Positions 24,366 through 32,300 of a stretch of 64,000 nucleotides of DNA are shown here, in pieces. A program made the translations under genes and the position numbers. The notes beneath the pieces were generated by a model. It was not told where the DNA came from. It saw only the letters and a list, made by a program, of their open reading frames with translations, and did no database searches. The first letter of the stretch is position 1. Every line of letters begins with the position of its first letter. This DNA is from Nitrososphaerota archaeon (GTDB lineage: Archaea > Thermoproteota > Nitrososphaeria > Nitrososphaerales > UBA183): contig JAFMAA010000004.1 of NCBI GenBank assembly GCA_029785235.1, positions 62,001 to 126,000 of the forward strand, written 5' to 3'.

Positions 24366-25462
24366 AGGGCAGCGACGACGCGGCGGAAAAGGTGCGCTTC
24401 TTCAACGTCAGCCTCATCAACGCGACCCCCATGTCCATCCCGAAGTTCCCCCAGCCGCAGCGCCTCATGGGGGAGCTGACTCACTCCATCGAAGCCGCGA
24501 GCCCGAAGTTCGCCTGGGTCCAGTTCCTCTTCAGGCGGGTGAACCTTTCGCCCACTCTGGTTGCCCTGAAGAACTCCATGCACGTCGCAGCGGAGCAGAT
24601 CAAGACTCCCAAGAGGAGCTGGATAGACGACAGCGAATCCGACAAGCCGGAGCTCTACCGCGACTGGTACAAGCGCTCCGGAGAGAGGGTCAAGAGGATC
24701 GACGCCATAGCCAACGCACCTCACGTCCTCCTCGCTATCCAAGGGATGTGGGTCGGGGACCCCCGACAGCTCTCGACCCTCCCATTCAAGGACTGCCACG
24801 ACGAACTGGACAGGCTCGGGACCTTCGTCTACAGAAACCCCTGGATGCTCGTCGAACTGGTTGAGCGGAGGATGGTCACCGACGTGTCGCCCTACTTCAT
24901 GAGCTACGCCCGCTCCCGCCTGGAGCCCCCGTCGTTCCTCATCACCCAGGAGGAGATCCCCTACTTCCTCCACCTGCCCGTCTTCAAGGGCCTCGAGTTC
25001 CCGAAGTCCCTCCTCGGAAAGACCGCGTTCTCCCCCCTGGTTCCGTCCGGCGGAGTGGAGCAGGCCGGCACCAAAGGGGCTGCCGCCCCGTCCACGGGCT
25101 CCAACATCATGGCGCTGGCTAAGGTGCCGGAGATCAAAGAGCCCCTGAAGGAACAGGCGGTCGAAAGGCTGGCGCTGCTTCCCTCGACGACCGTCAGGGG
25201 GTTCGAGGTGGTCTATTCGGAGGGCAGTACGGCCATCGTGCTTTCGTCGGGGACCAAGCCCGACGCACGGGAATATCTGGGAACCCTCGAGTCCGTCTAC
25301 GGCAAACTGAGCGTCGTGGGAACTTACCCGAAGCCTGACTTCCTAGCGAAGATTCCGAGCCTCGTCGGGCTGAAACTTGCGCCCAGGACAGTATCACCGC
25401 CGTCGAGGATAAACCGGGTCTGGAATTGGATCAGAAGGCGGTCAGGGCCGGCCCCGCGTTAA
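24362..25462 (+). CDS. Coupling-protein accessory (N-terminal domain of VirD4/HerA-type system)
   Basis: 366 residues from ATG 24362. The segment LEPPSFLITQEEIPYFLHLPV is the pattern that directly precedes the ATPase domain in many conjugative HerA/VirD4-like proteins ('...f.LstEElatl~HlP'). Here that part is a separate protein, and the ATPase is encoded 31 bp downstream. The N-terminal part (TPMSIPKFPQPQRLMGELTHSIE; FAWVQFLFRRVNLS) fits a DUF8128-like substrate or membrane domain. No transmembrane helix is seen. It likely works as a complex with the ATPase. Confidence 0.75.
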   Translation: MKGSDDAAEKVRFFNVSLINATPMSIPKFPQPQRLMGELTHSIEAASPKFAWVQFLFRRVNLSPTLVALKNSMHVAAEQIKTPKRSWIDDSESDKPELYRDWYKRSGERVKRIDAIANAPHVLLAIQGMWVGDPRQLSTLPFKDCHDELDRLGTFVYRNPWMLVELVERRMVTDVSPYFMSYARSRLEPPSFLITQEEIPYFLHLPVFKGLEFPKSLLGKTAFSPLVPSGGVEQAGTKGAAAPSTGSNIMALAKVPEIKEPLKEQAVERLALLPSTTVRGFEVVYSEGSTAIVLSSGTKPDAREYLGTLESVYGKLSVVGTYPKPDFLAKIPSLVGLKLAPRTVSPPSRINRVWNWIRRRSGPAPR

Positions 25463-25493
25463 ATTGCGAACCTTCCTCCTTGACCGATTGTGA

Positions 25494-27929
25494 ATGGGGC
25501 AGACACTAACGGCCGACGACATGCTGTTCCACATGCTCGTCACAGGCGGGACGGGGAGCGGGAAGACCAACGCCGTCCTCCACATGCTGAACCTGTTCTA
25601 CAACAAGAAGGAAGAGAGTAAGCCGCAGCCCGCTCTCTTTCTCTTCGACCCCGGAGGAGACGCCTCCATCGACCTCCTCCGTTCCATCCCCGAATCCGAG
25701 TGGAAGGACCGCGTGGCAATCCTCGACCCGCAGTACGTCTCCTTCGGCTTCAACCTCCTCTCCCTCCCTGAGGGGCTGACCCTCGACGAGAAGGCGGAGG
25801 TCCTCCAGACCCAGGTGGAGGAGTTCTCCATCCTCTTGTCTGACGTGTTCAACACCGACTCCTCGACCGCTCCACGCCTGATGTGGATCTTCAAGGGCGC
25901 CCTCTACTACCTCTACACCTTCACCGACGACCCGACGTTCTGGGACCTGTACAACATCATGCTGATGTTCACCAAGAGGAGCACCAACGAGATCGAGGAC
26001 CTGCTGAGAAGGAGGGACGTCCAGCCCGAGGTCATCCACGAGACCATAGAGGCGATCTCCAAGCTCCCCCAGGACGCCTTCATGCCGGTCATCAACAGGA
26101 TATCCAACTTCGTCCTTCCCCCCTCGTCGATAACGTTCAGAACCTTCTGCGCCCGCAGGTCCACCTTCGACTTGGAGAAGCGCATGGAGCCGGGGATGCT
26201 CACAATCTTCAGGATACCCAGCAGCCTCCCGAACGAGTTCCGCAGGCTCTTCGCGTCCGCCGTCGTCATGAAGCTCTACTTCGCCAGCCTGAAGCGTGCC
26301 AGGAGGCTCGAGAGGGCCGGGGAGGCCCCGGTGGCCAGGACGCCAGTCATCTTGGCGGCCGACGAGTTCCGGGACATCGCCCAGCTGCGGATCCTCAGGA
26401 CCATCCTCTCCCAGTCGCGGAAGTTCGGCCTCTACCTCTGGATGGTGGTGCAGACCCTCTCGGAGATCCCCGACGACCTGCTGGACTCGATTCAGAGCAA
26501 CGTCGGTTCCATCCTCGCCTTCAGGGGGAGCCCCGACGACGCCAGGAAGCTGGCGAAGCTGCTGTACCCGCAGAACACCGAGGCCGTGGAGTCTCTCATC
26601 CCGGGCCTGGAAGACTACACCGCGGTCGTGAGGAAGCGGCCCGTCGGGGGCAAGCCCATGGAGACCCCGTTCAGGGTCACCTTCCCAAAACTCCCCCTCG
26701 CGGCCGGGTACGCAGAGGCCATGCGCTTCCTGAGGGAGGACATGGAGAAGCTCTATGGCGGGACGGTGGGGGACAGGAACCTCATCTACAAGGACGAGCT
26801 CGAGAAGGCGAGGAAAGAGCGGGGGGACTGCCCGCTGGGAGGGCCGCTCTACTGGATGCCCCTCGCTTACCTCCACCGCATCGGGAACGAAATCGCCTTC
26901 TCCCACATGGCAAGGATATTCGAAGACAGGTACGGCTGGGACAAGAACGTCCTGCAGATCGGGCTGAACTTCTTGGCCGACAGGGGCCTCGTCGGCGAGA
27001 GGGTGGAAGGCGGGCAGCTCTACATGGGGATAGACCCGCAAACGAAGCAGGCGATGTTCAAGGAACCTGAGACCGAGGATGAGAAGATGCAGGCCAGGCA
27101 GGTCCTCTACTCGATAACCCCGTCGGCTCAGGACGAGTTCTTCAGGTTCGACTACAGGAAGTGGAGGAAGAACGGGCGGGTCGGAGGGCCGCTGCATGTC
27201 AGGGCGATGCGCCGCATCCTCGAGAAGTTCTGGGAGAAGGGGTACTGGTGCGCCTTCGACCGCGGGGACAGGGAAGGTCCCTTCCCCGACATCCTCTACA
27301 TCAAGCCCCTCGTGAGCTACAAGCCCGGCAAGGAGGGGAAGCTCGTCGCCAGGATCGACCCCGACCACTGGGACGAGGAGAGCAGGAAGGCCCTGGAGAT
27401 CGAGATCACGCCCGGCCTGAACCCCCAGCAGCTCACGAACAACTGGCAGAAGAACGTGGCCAGGTACCGCAAGGTCACCTTCGTCGTGGTTCTGCGGGAC
27501 CAGATCCCGGAGATCATCAACACCCTGCAGGGCAAGGAGAGGACCACCTTCGACGTCGTCTGGGAGGACATCGGGCTCCCAGGGGACGAGATCAAGAACC
27601 TGGTTGCAGAAGGCGACGAGCCCAACGACGGCGGCGAGGACGAGCCCCTCATCGACAACACGCCGCCCTCGCCCGACCTTCACAGGAACGAGACCCGGCT
27701 CCTGTCCCTCATACTGTCCCAGGGATACAGGAACAAGACGGTGCTGGCGAAGGACCTCGGCGTGGACGAGAGGACGGTGACTCGCTACCTCGTCCATCTA
27801 GAGAAGCTCGGGCTCATATCGAGGGAAAAGAAGCGGTACATCCTGATGCAGGAGGGGCGGAAGGTGGCGGAGGGCTTCAAGGCGTCTGACCACTCGGACG
27901 ACCCCGACAAACAGGCCAAGCTGGGCTGA
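25494..27929 (+). CDS. VirD4/HerA-like coupling ATPase with possible nuclease and winged-helix domains
   Basis: 811 residues. Walker A TGGTGSGKTN lies right at the N-terminus (residues ~16-25); Walker B is VILAADEFRDI (~285), followed by the SRKFGLYLWMVVQTLSEIP segment and a QSNVGSILAFRGSPDDARKLA motif typical of TraD/HerA translocases. Residues ~595-660 hold PDILYI, then ALEIEITPG and KVTFVVV, a PD-x(n)-ExE arrangement suggestive of a PD-(D/E)XK nuclease. Residues ~729-795 are a winged helix (NETRLLSLILSQGYRNKTVLAKDLGVDERTV). It presumably pumps DNA into the channel; the extra domains may recognise or nick DNA. Confidence 0.85.
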   Translation: MGQTLTADDMLFHMLVTGGTGSGKTNAVLHMLNLFYNKKEESKPQPALFLFDPGGDASIDLLRSIPESEWKDRVAILDPQYVSFGFNLLSLPEGLTLDEKAEVLQTQVEEFSILLSDVFNTDSSTAPRLMWIFKGALYYLYTFTDDPTFWDLYNIMLMFTKRSTNEIEDLLRRRDVQPEVIHETIEAISKLPQDAFMPVINRISNFVLPPSSITFRTFCARRSTFDLEKRMEPGMLTIFRIPSSLPNEFRRLFASAVVMKLYFASLKRARRLERAGEAPVARTPVILAADEFRDIAQLRILRTILSQSRKFGLYLWMVVQTLSEIPDDLLDSIQSNVGSILAFRGSPDDARKLAKLLYPQNTEAVESLIPGLEDYTAVVRKRPVGGKPMETPFRVTFPKLPLAAGYAEAMRFLREDMEKLYGGTVGDRNLIYKDELEKARKERGDCPLGGPLYWMPLAYLHRIGNEIAFSHMARIFEDRYGWDKNVLQIGLNFLADRGLVGERVEGGQLYMGIDPQTKQAMFKEPETEDEKMQARQVLYSITPSAQDEFFRFDYRKWRKNGRVGGPLHVRAMRRILEKFWEKGYWCAFDRGDREGPFPDILYIKPLVSYKPGKEGKLVARIDPDHWDEESRKALEIEITPGLNPQQLTNNWQKNVARYRKVTFVVVLRDQIPEIINTLQGKERTTFDVVWEDIGLPGDEIKNLVAEGDEPNDGGEDEPLIDNTPPSPDLHRNETRLLSLILSQGYRNKTVLAKDLGVDERTVTRYLVHLEKLGLISREKKRYILMQEGRKVAEGFKASDHSDDPDKQAKLG

Positions 27930-27930
27930 C

Positions 27931-28044
27931 TGTCACCATTCGCCCAGACTTGTCACCATTTCCCCCAAAAATGTCACCATCCACGCGGGAAATGTCACCA
28001 TCTGCCCCTGGTTTTGTCACCCTTCGTGCGCAGAATGTCACCAT
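27931..28044 (+). repeat. Six iterons TGTCACCAT at ~21-bp spacing
   Basis: Direct repeats start at 27931, 27951, 27972, 27993, 28015 and 28036 (spacing 20, 21, 21, 22, 21). Five are TGTCACCAT and one is TGTCACCCT. Spacers are unrelated, so only the 9-mer is conserved, on the same helical face every two turns. This is the form of iterons bound by a replication, partition or transfer initiator. It begins right after the stop of the coupling ATPase and ends before the TFB leader. Confidence 0.85.
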
Positions 28045-28627
28045 GTGCTGGCCTCTAGACATCTTTTCGTGACAGAAATTCCTCGCAAACCACGGCTCTT
28101 TTGGAAAGGCTTTCCCCGCGTTAAATACTCCAGACGACTTCGAGGGCGCTATTCATAGCAAACCCCCCCTAAACGGAACAGAGACGCGTTCCAGTAAGGA
28201 ACGAGTCGTTTGGCACCACCAGCGGTGCTTCTGAAAGAGCAAACTCGCACCCGCTTTCCCATTTTTGTCGCGCCATTCTTCCAACCGGGGTCTGCCGTCG
28301 TTTAGCCGTCTCTCAGGAATGCCCACCAAAGGGACGTAAAACTGCTCCCCGGCGCCGGCGAACGGCGGCTGGAAGCCCGGAGGTGGAGGTCGCTCCGCCC
28401 TGCTCTCTGAAATCCAAGTTGCAATAGACATCTTGGGCCATATTCGGAGATAGAACAGAGGTCGTCCTGCTCGTGATTTTCGCCCCCAGCGGCGAGCATT
28501 GAACTTCTGGCAGAGGCTCAGAAGGACACCACCATCCGCTTCCAGACCCCGTTCTCCTGCCGCCAGCCAGCGACGGCCTTCCCAGCTCTCGGGCCGGCCC
28601 AGGGCAAACCAACCAGGAGGCGAAACA
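28045..28627 (+). other. Long non-coding leader upstream of TFB gene
   Basis: 583 bp without a convincing gene. The box GTTAAATA (28120-28127) predicts transcription from about 28148, leaving ~480 nt before the TFB start. The first part can fold small hairpins (GGAAC...GTTCC at ~28178-28195; GCACC-ACCAGC-GGTGC at ~28214-28229). GGCGCTATTCA at 28145 also occurs in the pilin regulatory region. It could be a structured leader or a small RNA; no known class recognised. Confidence 0.4.
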
Positions 28628-29557
28628 ATGGAGAGTCTACAGAACGTCGAACGCTGCCGTGAATGCAGGGGCCATGTCGTGCAGGCAGGCGAAGAGTTCG
28701 TCTGCACCAGCTGCGGAGTCGTGGCCAGGAAGGTGGAGGAGGAAAAGTACCACCTCGAATTCCACATCGAAGCCCCCAGCCAACTATCGGACCGCCACCT
28801 CGGCTCCTACGTCGGGGACAGGTCCGACAAGGACTCAAACGAGTCTTTCAACGGAATCAGTACCATCGGCTTCGCCAAGAAGCTCTCGGACAACATGGGG
28901 GTCGACGGCGGAGAAAGGAACTGCAAGGCCATCATCAGGATGGTGGCCGACAGGCTCGCCCTTCCCCCCTTCGTCAGGGACAACGCCGCAGCCCTGTCCG
29001 AGAAGATGCTGGCCGGCAGCAGGACAAGCGGAAAGGGCCGTCGGACGTCGATCCCGGCCATATCCACATATGCCATCCTCTCCGCCTGCAGGGAGGCTGG
29101 GCTGGACCACGTCAGCTCGAAGAGCGTCCTCCGTGCCCACGCCGACATGGGGCACAAGGTGACAAGGTCCGCCCTGCTCCACATGGGCTTGGAGTCCAAG
29201 ACCCCCTTCAGGCCTGCCGACCCCGCAATCCTCCTCAGGAACGTGATGGCGGGCCTTGAGTCCAACGAGGCCGTCCTCAAGAGGCTGAGGAAGGAGGGGT
29301 CCGAGCCGGGTCCCTACTTCAGGGGCCTGCTGCAGGCCTCCCAGGGCGTCCTCGCCTCCCTCAACGGCCTGAGGGACGGACGCAACCCCAGGACGGTGGC
29401 AGCGGCCTCCGTCTACATCGCCTCGCGCAAAATGGCCCCCAGGGCTGTGATGCAGAGGGAGGTCGCCGAGGTCGTAGGGGTGGCCGAGTACACCGTCCGT
29501 GAGTTCGCCGCCCTTGCGGCCAAGGAGCTGGGCCCGTTAAATGCGGGCCCCTCCTAG
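28628..29557 (+). CDS. tfb: Transcription initiation factor TFB (element-encoded)
   Basis: 309 residues from an ATG preceded by AGGAGG, unusual in this mostly leaderless window. The N-terminal zinc ribbon (CREC...CTSC) is followed by a B-finger/linker region and two cyclin-fold repeats (AIIRMVADRLALPPFVRDNAAALSEKM...; PYFRGLLQASQGVLASLNGLRDGRNPRTVAAASVYIASR), with VGVAEYTVREFAAL as the C-terminal TFIIB signature. It recruits RNA polymerase to TBP-bound promoters. Being carried by a mobile element, it may direct element-specific transcription, but this is inference. Confidence 0.93.
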   Translation: MESLQNVERCRECRGHVVQAGEEFVCTSCGVVARKVEEEKYHLEFHIEAPSQLSDRHLGSYVGDRSDKDSNESFNGISTIGFAKKLSDNMGVDGGERNCKAIIRMVADRLALPPFVRDNAAALSEKMLAGSRTSGKGRRTSIPAISTYAILSACREAGLDHVSSKSVLRAHADMGHKVTRSALLHMGLESKTPFRPADPAILLRNVMAGLESNEAVLKRLRKEGSEPGPYFRGLLQASQGVLASLNGLRDGRNPRTVAAASVYIASRKMAPRAVMQREVAEVVGVAEYTVREFAALAAKELGPLNAGPS

Positions 29558-29562
29558 GAGGG
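29530..29562. promoter_or_regulatory. Promoter inside two palindromes before 29564 gene
   Basis: GTTAAAT (29536-29542) lies in the loop of a perfect 7-bp inverted repeat GGGCCCG...CGGGCCC (29530-29550); the perfect 14-bp palindrome CCCTCCTAGGAGGG (29549-29562) ends one base before ATG 29564. The box is 25 bp from the ATG. A repressor binding either site would block TBP or RNA polymerase. It may also act as a terminator hairpin for the TFB gene. Confidence 0.55.
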
Positions 29563-29563
29563 C

Positions 29564-30070
29564 ATGGGAACAGGGAAGCGGAGGCGAAGGAAGATGGACA
29601 CTCCGTACGCCCGCATCACCGAGATCAGGGAGGCAGTGACCAGCGCAGAGGCGAACGAGTGCCTCGGCAGTGGCTTCGTCCTGATCAAGGCGGTGGAGAA
29701 GAGGGACACCGACGCGCTCGGCAGACAGGCGAGCAGCATCGTCTACATCCTCGGCAAGCTGAAGGACCACAACGGCAACGGAAACGGACACGCAGCATCG
29801 ATGCCGTCTACCACCAGCGAACCAGTCAACATCATGGACGACACGCCCCACATCAACCCTTCTATCCTCGAAGGCCGGCCCTGGAAGTCCTACGCCAGCG
29901 GCGAGGGCGAGTGGACCTTCGTCGTCAACCAGGACGGGTCGCCCGTCGCAGAACTGGAGCCAGCGAAGGAGTTCTTGGAGAGGCTGGGGAGCGGCGAAGA
30001 CCTCGTCGTTGGGGGCTACAAGTACCGCCTGCGCGGCAAGTTCCTGAAGCGCTACCCCGTGAACGCATAG
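29564..30070 (+). CDS. Unknown protein with small conserved 'SGFVLIKAVEKR' domain
   Basis: 168 residues. After a basic N-terminus (MGTGKRRRRK) comes a helical unit EANECLGSGFVLIKAVEKRD, the pattern 'vNe.L.~GW.Ll~~' seen in many small phage and element proteins. Then follow a low-complexity linker and a C-terminal strand-rich part (WTFVVNQDGSPVAELEPAKEF...VVGGYKYRLRGKFLKRYPV) that may bind nucleic acid. Two palindromes cover its promoter. Function unknown. Confidence 0.75.
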   Translation: MGTGKRRRRKMDTPYARITEIREAVTSAEANECLGSGFVLIKAVEKRDTDALGRQASSIVYILGKLKDHNGNGNGHAASMPSTTSEPVNIMDDTPHINPSILEGRPWKSYASGEGEWTFVVNQDGSPVAELEPAKEFLERLGSGEDLVVGGYKYRLRGKFLKRYPVNA

Positions 30071-30086
30071 GGGCTGGTGCATTCTC

Positions 30087-30926
30087 GTGCAGACAGCAGA
30101 AGACCCAGCGGAAGCTGTCGACCAAACACAAGCGTCCTGGAGGGAGCGCGCCAACGTCGAGCTGGAGAAGATCATCCAGCTGTTCTCGTCAGCCCAGCTC
30201 CCCGACCTCTGTGCGAAGGCCTTGATCAATGCCCCCGAGAAGCCCTCCTCCAGGTGGTCCTTCGGCAATCAAATCCTGATGCTCCTCGCGGGAACATCTG
30301 ACGCCAGAGGATTCAGGCAGTGGAACGAGGTCGGGCGCTACGTTCGAAAGGGAGCCAAGGCCTTCCGGATCCTCGGCCCGGTCTTCGTCAAGAAGCGCCT
30401 CGAAAGCACCGACCCAAACGACGATGAGGAGATCGAGGTCCTCGTCGGCTTTAGGGCCATCCCAGTCTTCAGGTTCGAGGAAACGGAGGGCGCAGAACTG
30501 CCAATCTACAAGCCAAGGGACCCTCCTCCTCTCCTCGAGGTCGCCGAGAGGTTCGGGATGAAGGTGAACTATCTGCGCCTCTCAGCCGGGGTGCTCGGAA
30601 TGACCGATTACGAGCGGCAGGTCATCACCCTGGCCACCGAGGACTGGACGACCTTTTTCCACGAACTCGCACACGCCATTCACAGGTCCTACGAGCCGAA
30701 GACAAATCACGGCCAGGAACCCGAAGCAGAAACCATCGCCCAACTCGTCGCAGCGACTCTCGCCAGGCTCTACGGCAGGCCCGACGACACCTTCTCATGG
30801 ACGTACGTGGCCGGCCAAGCCCAGTCCAGCAGCCCACGCGAGGTCGGCGCCATGTGCATTCGGGTCCTAGACCGAGTCGAGAAGGTTCTCGACCTAATCT
30901 ACCCGGTCAGCGGCATTGGTCGATAG
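30087..30926 (+). CDS. ArdC-like antirestriction protein with zincin domain
   Basis: 279 residues from a GTG. The N-terminal ArdC domain (SSRWSFGNQILMLLAGTSDARGFRQWNEVGRYVRKGAKAFRILGP) is followed by the metallopeptidase-like part with FFHELAHAIH (HExxH, ~residue 190) and a downstream Glu (QEPEAETIAQLVAATL) as third ligand. ArdC proteins are carried by conjugative plasmids and protect incoming DNA from host restriction; the N-terminal half binds ssDNA. This supports a transfer role for the element. The catalytic residues look intact. Confidence 0.9.
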   Translation: MQTAEDPAEAVDQTQASWRERANVELEKIIQLFSSAQLPDLCAKALINAPEKPSSRWSFGNQILMLLAGTSDARGFRQWNEVGRYVRKGAKAFRILGPVFVKKRLESTDPNDDEEIEVLVGFRAIPVFRFEETEGAELPIYKPRDPPPLLEVAERFGMKVNYLRLSAGVLGMTDYERQVITLATEDWTTFFHELAHAIHRSYEPKTNHGQEPEAETIAQLVAATLARLYGRPDDTFSWTYVAGQAQSSSPREVGAMCIRVLDRVEKVLDLIYPVSGIGR

Positions 30927-30969
30927 ACCGACTTGCGGCCCGTTTTATCCAAGGCCGCACCCATGCTTC

Positions 30970-31527
30970 ATGTACAACCCACGCGGGTTGAAGAGCCGCC
31001 TCTGCCTCCGATGTGGCGCACTTGGACCCCACAGGACCCTGTACGCCAGGAGCGAAGTGGGTGGGAGGACGCAATGGCTCCAACTCTTCTGGACCTGCGA
31101 AACCTGCAACTCGTTGAACCACGTCATCGTCCCCTGCTACACGGTCAGATTCCTGCCTTCCTCCCTGCCGTCGAGCCTGGCCAAAGCCGTCGTGGACACC
31201 CTGCAAGATCATCCACTCGATTTCGAGGAGCTCTTGGAACGCCTGAGGCGGAAAGGGGTGGAAGGCGTCCCCCATCTGTTCAACTCCGACCTCACGATGG
31301 TCTTGGAGTTCTTGAAGGGGAGTGGGATTGTCACAGAGGAGGTCGTGGACCGGACACATAGAGCCCTGGAGACCCTCAGGGGGACGATGGGTCGCTCGGT
31401 GCACCTGGGGGCCTGCCCTGCCGACGGCAGCACGAGGCTTGTTTCGCTGTACTTCAAGCGGGATCAGCAGTTAGTCCGGGCCGGCATCTTCTGCGTCTCC
31501 TGTGGCTACCACAAGATCGACCCCTGA
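30970..31527 (+). CDS. Zinc-ribbon protein with helical middle
   Basis: 185 residues from ATG 30970, chosen because GTTTTATC is centred 24.5 bp upstream. The N-terminal ribbon is CLRCGALG...TCETC; residues ~65-130 are helical and end in a winged-helix-like segment (LDFEELLERLRRKGVEGVPHLFNSDLTMVLEFLKGSGIV); the C-terminus has CVSCGYH. It may be a transcription-related or DNA-binding protein of the element. No known family. Confidence 0.75.
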   Translation: MYNPRGLKSRLCLRCGALGPHRTLYARSEVGGRTQWLQLFWTCETCNSLNHVIVPCYTVRFLPSSLPSSLAKAVVDTLQDHPLDFEELLERLRRKGVEGVPHLFNSDLTMVLEFLKGSGIVTEEVVDRTHRALETLRGTMGRSVHLGACPADGSTRLVSLYFKRDQQLVRAGIFCVSCGYHKIDP

Positions 31528-31600
31528 GCCGTATACTCCCACGGCTGGTATTATAGGCCCCCCTCCTCTCTTTTTTGCCCCGCCTCCGCGGGTATACGGC
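31528..31600. repeat. Inverted repeat GCCGTATAC...GTATACGGC
   Basis: Perfect 9-bp arms at 31528-31536 and 31592-31600 flank a segment with TATTATAG (31549-31556) and a run CTCTTTTTTG. It could be an operator around the promoter of the following endonuclease-like gene or part of a terminator region for the preceding one. Confidence 0.5.
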
Positions 31601-31691
31601 TGCGCACTTAACCCCCACTCCCTCCCGGGGGCTGAGACACCGCCGGCCGTCGCAGGGCTTAACTCGGGTGCGGGGCCGGAACCGGCTGTAC

Positions 31692-32300
31692 TTGGCGTAC
31701 GAAGCAGCACTGGAGGTGCTCGTTGGAATGATCATAGGGTCCTTTGCGGTGTACCTTGCTCTCCGTTCCCACTTTGCGGGCCGGGTGGTCTCCCAGGCCC
31801 AGGGGATGGCGTCGCAGATGTTCGAGTCGCAGAAGTCGCAGCTGGAGGTGTCGTTCCGGAATGAATACGAAGCGAAGCTGGGGGAGTGGAAGGCGACTAC
31901 GCTGGCCCAGGCCATCGAGGAGAACAGGGCGGACGCCGTGTATACTTCTAGGGCGGTATTGAAGGGGAAGATTGCAGAGCAGATTGCACCACTGTTACCG
32001 GGATTCCTAGCGAAGTACAACCCGGCGGATGCCCGATTCATTGGATCGCCCATCGACTACATCATCTTCAGGAACATGAGCAAGGGGGATGGCTCGGAGG
32101 ACTCGATTGAGATTGTGTTCCTGGATGTCAAGACGGGGAAGGCTGGGCTGAATCCTATTCAAAAGAAGATCGAGGCCGCGGCAACCGACAGGAGAATCAG
32201 CTTTGACGTCTTGAGAATCAGCGAACAGGTGGCTTCTGGCGATAACTCGTCAGAGACTGGAACGAAGTCGCTACAAGATACCCTAGAGCAGTCTTCGTGA
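31692..32300 (+). CDS. Membrane-anchored Hjc-related endonuclease-like protein
   Basis: About 202 residues from TTG 31692 (an upstream in-frame TTG at 31575 would add a 39-residue basic extension). One membrane helix near the N-terminus (ALEVLVGMIIGSFAVYLAL), a coiled-coil region, then GSPIDYIIFRNMS...IEIVFLDVKTGKAGLNPIQKKIEAA. The D-x(n)-FLDVKTG core is a PD-(D/E)XK motif, and the overall order matches the archaeal predicted endonucleases distantly related to Holliday-junction resolvase (COG4741). Substrate unknown. Its 3' end overlaps the convergent TPR-like gene by 18 bp. Confidence 0.75.
   Translation: MAYEAALEVLVGMIIGSFAVYLALRSHFAGRVVSQAQGMASQMFESQKSQLEVSFRNEYEAKLGEWKATTLAQAIEENRADAVYTSRAVLKGKIAEQIAPLLPGFLAKYNPADARFIGSPIDYIIFRNMSKGDGSEDSIEIVFLDVKTGKAGLNPIQKKIEAAATDRRISFDVLRISEQVASGDNSSETGTKSLQDTLEQSS

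Noticed and set aside
25506..27797. 763-residue open frame on the minus strand
   Set aside because: It is antisense to the coupling ATPase. The codon bias of the GC-rich plus gene keeps the opposite frame open; the product is Val/Glu/Gly-rich with no motif.
27931..28044. CRISPR array
   Set aside because: Repeat unit is 9 bp and spacing 21 bp, far shorter than any CRISPR repeat-spacer unit; no cas genes nearby.
28153..28767. 204-residue minus-strand open frame over the TFB leader
   Set aside because: It overlaps the start of the clear TFB gene, has no promoter box at its start and reads as low-complexity Trp/Arg/Ser sequence.
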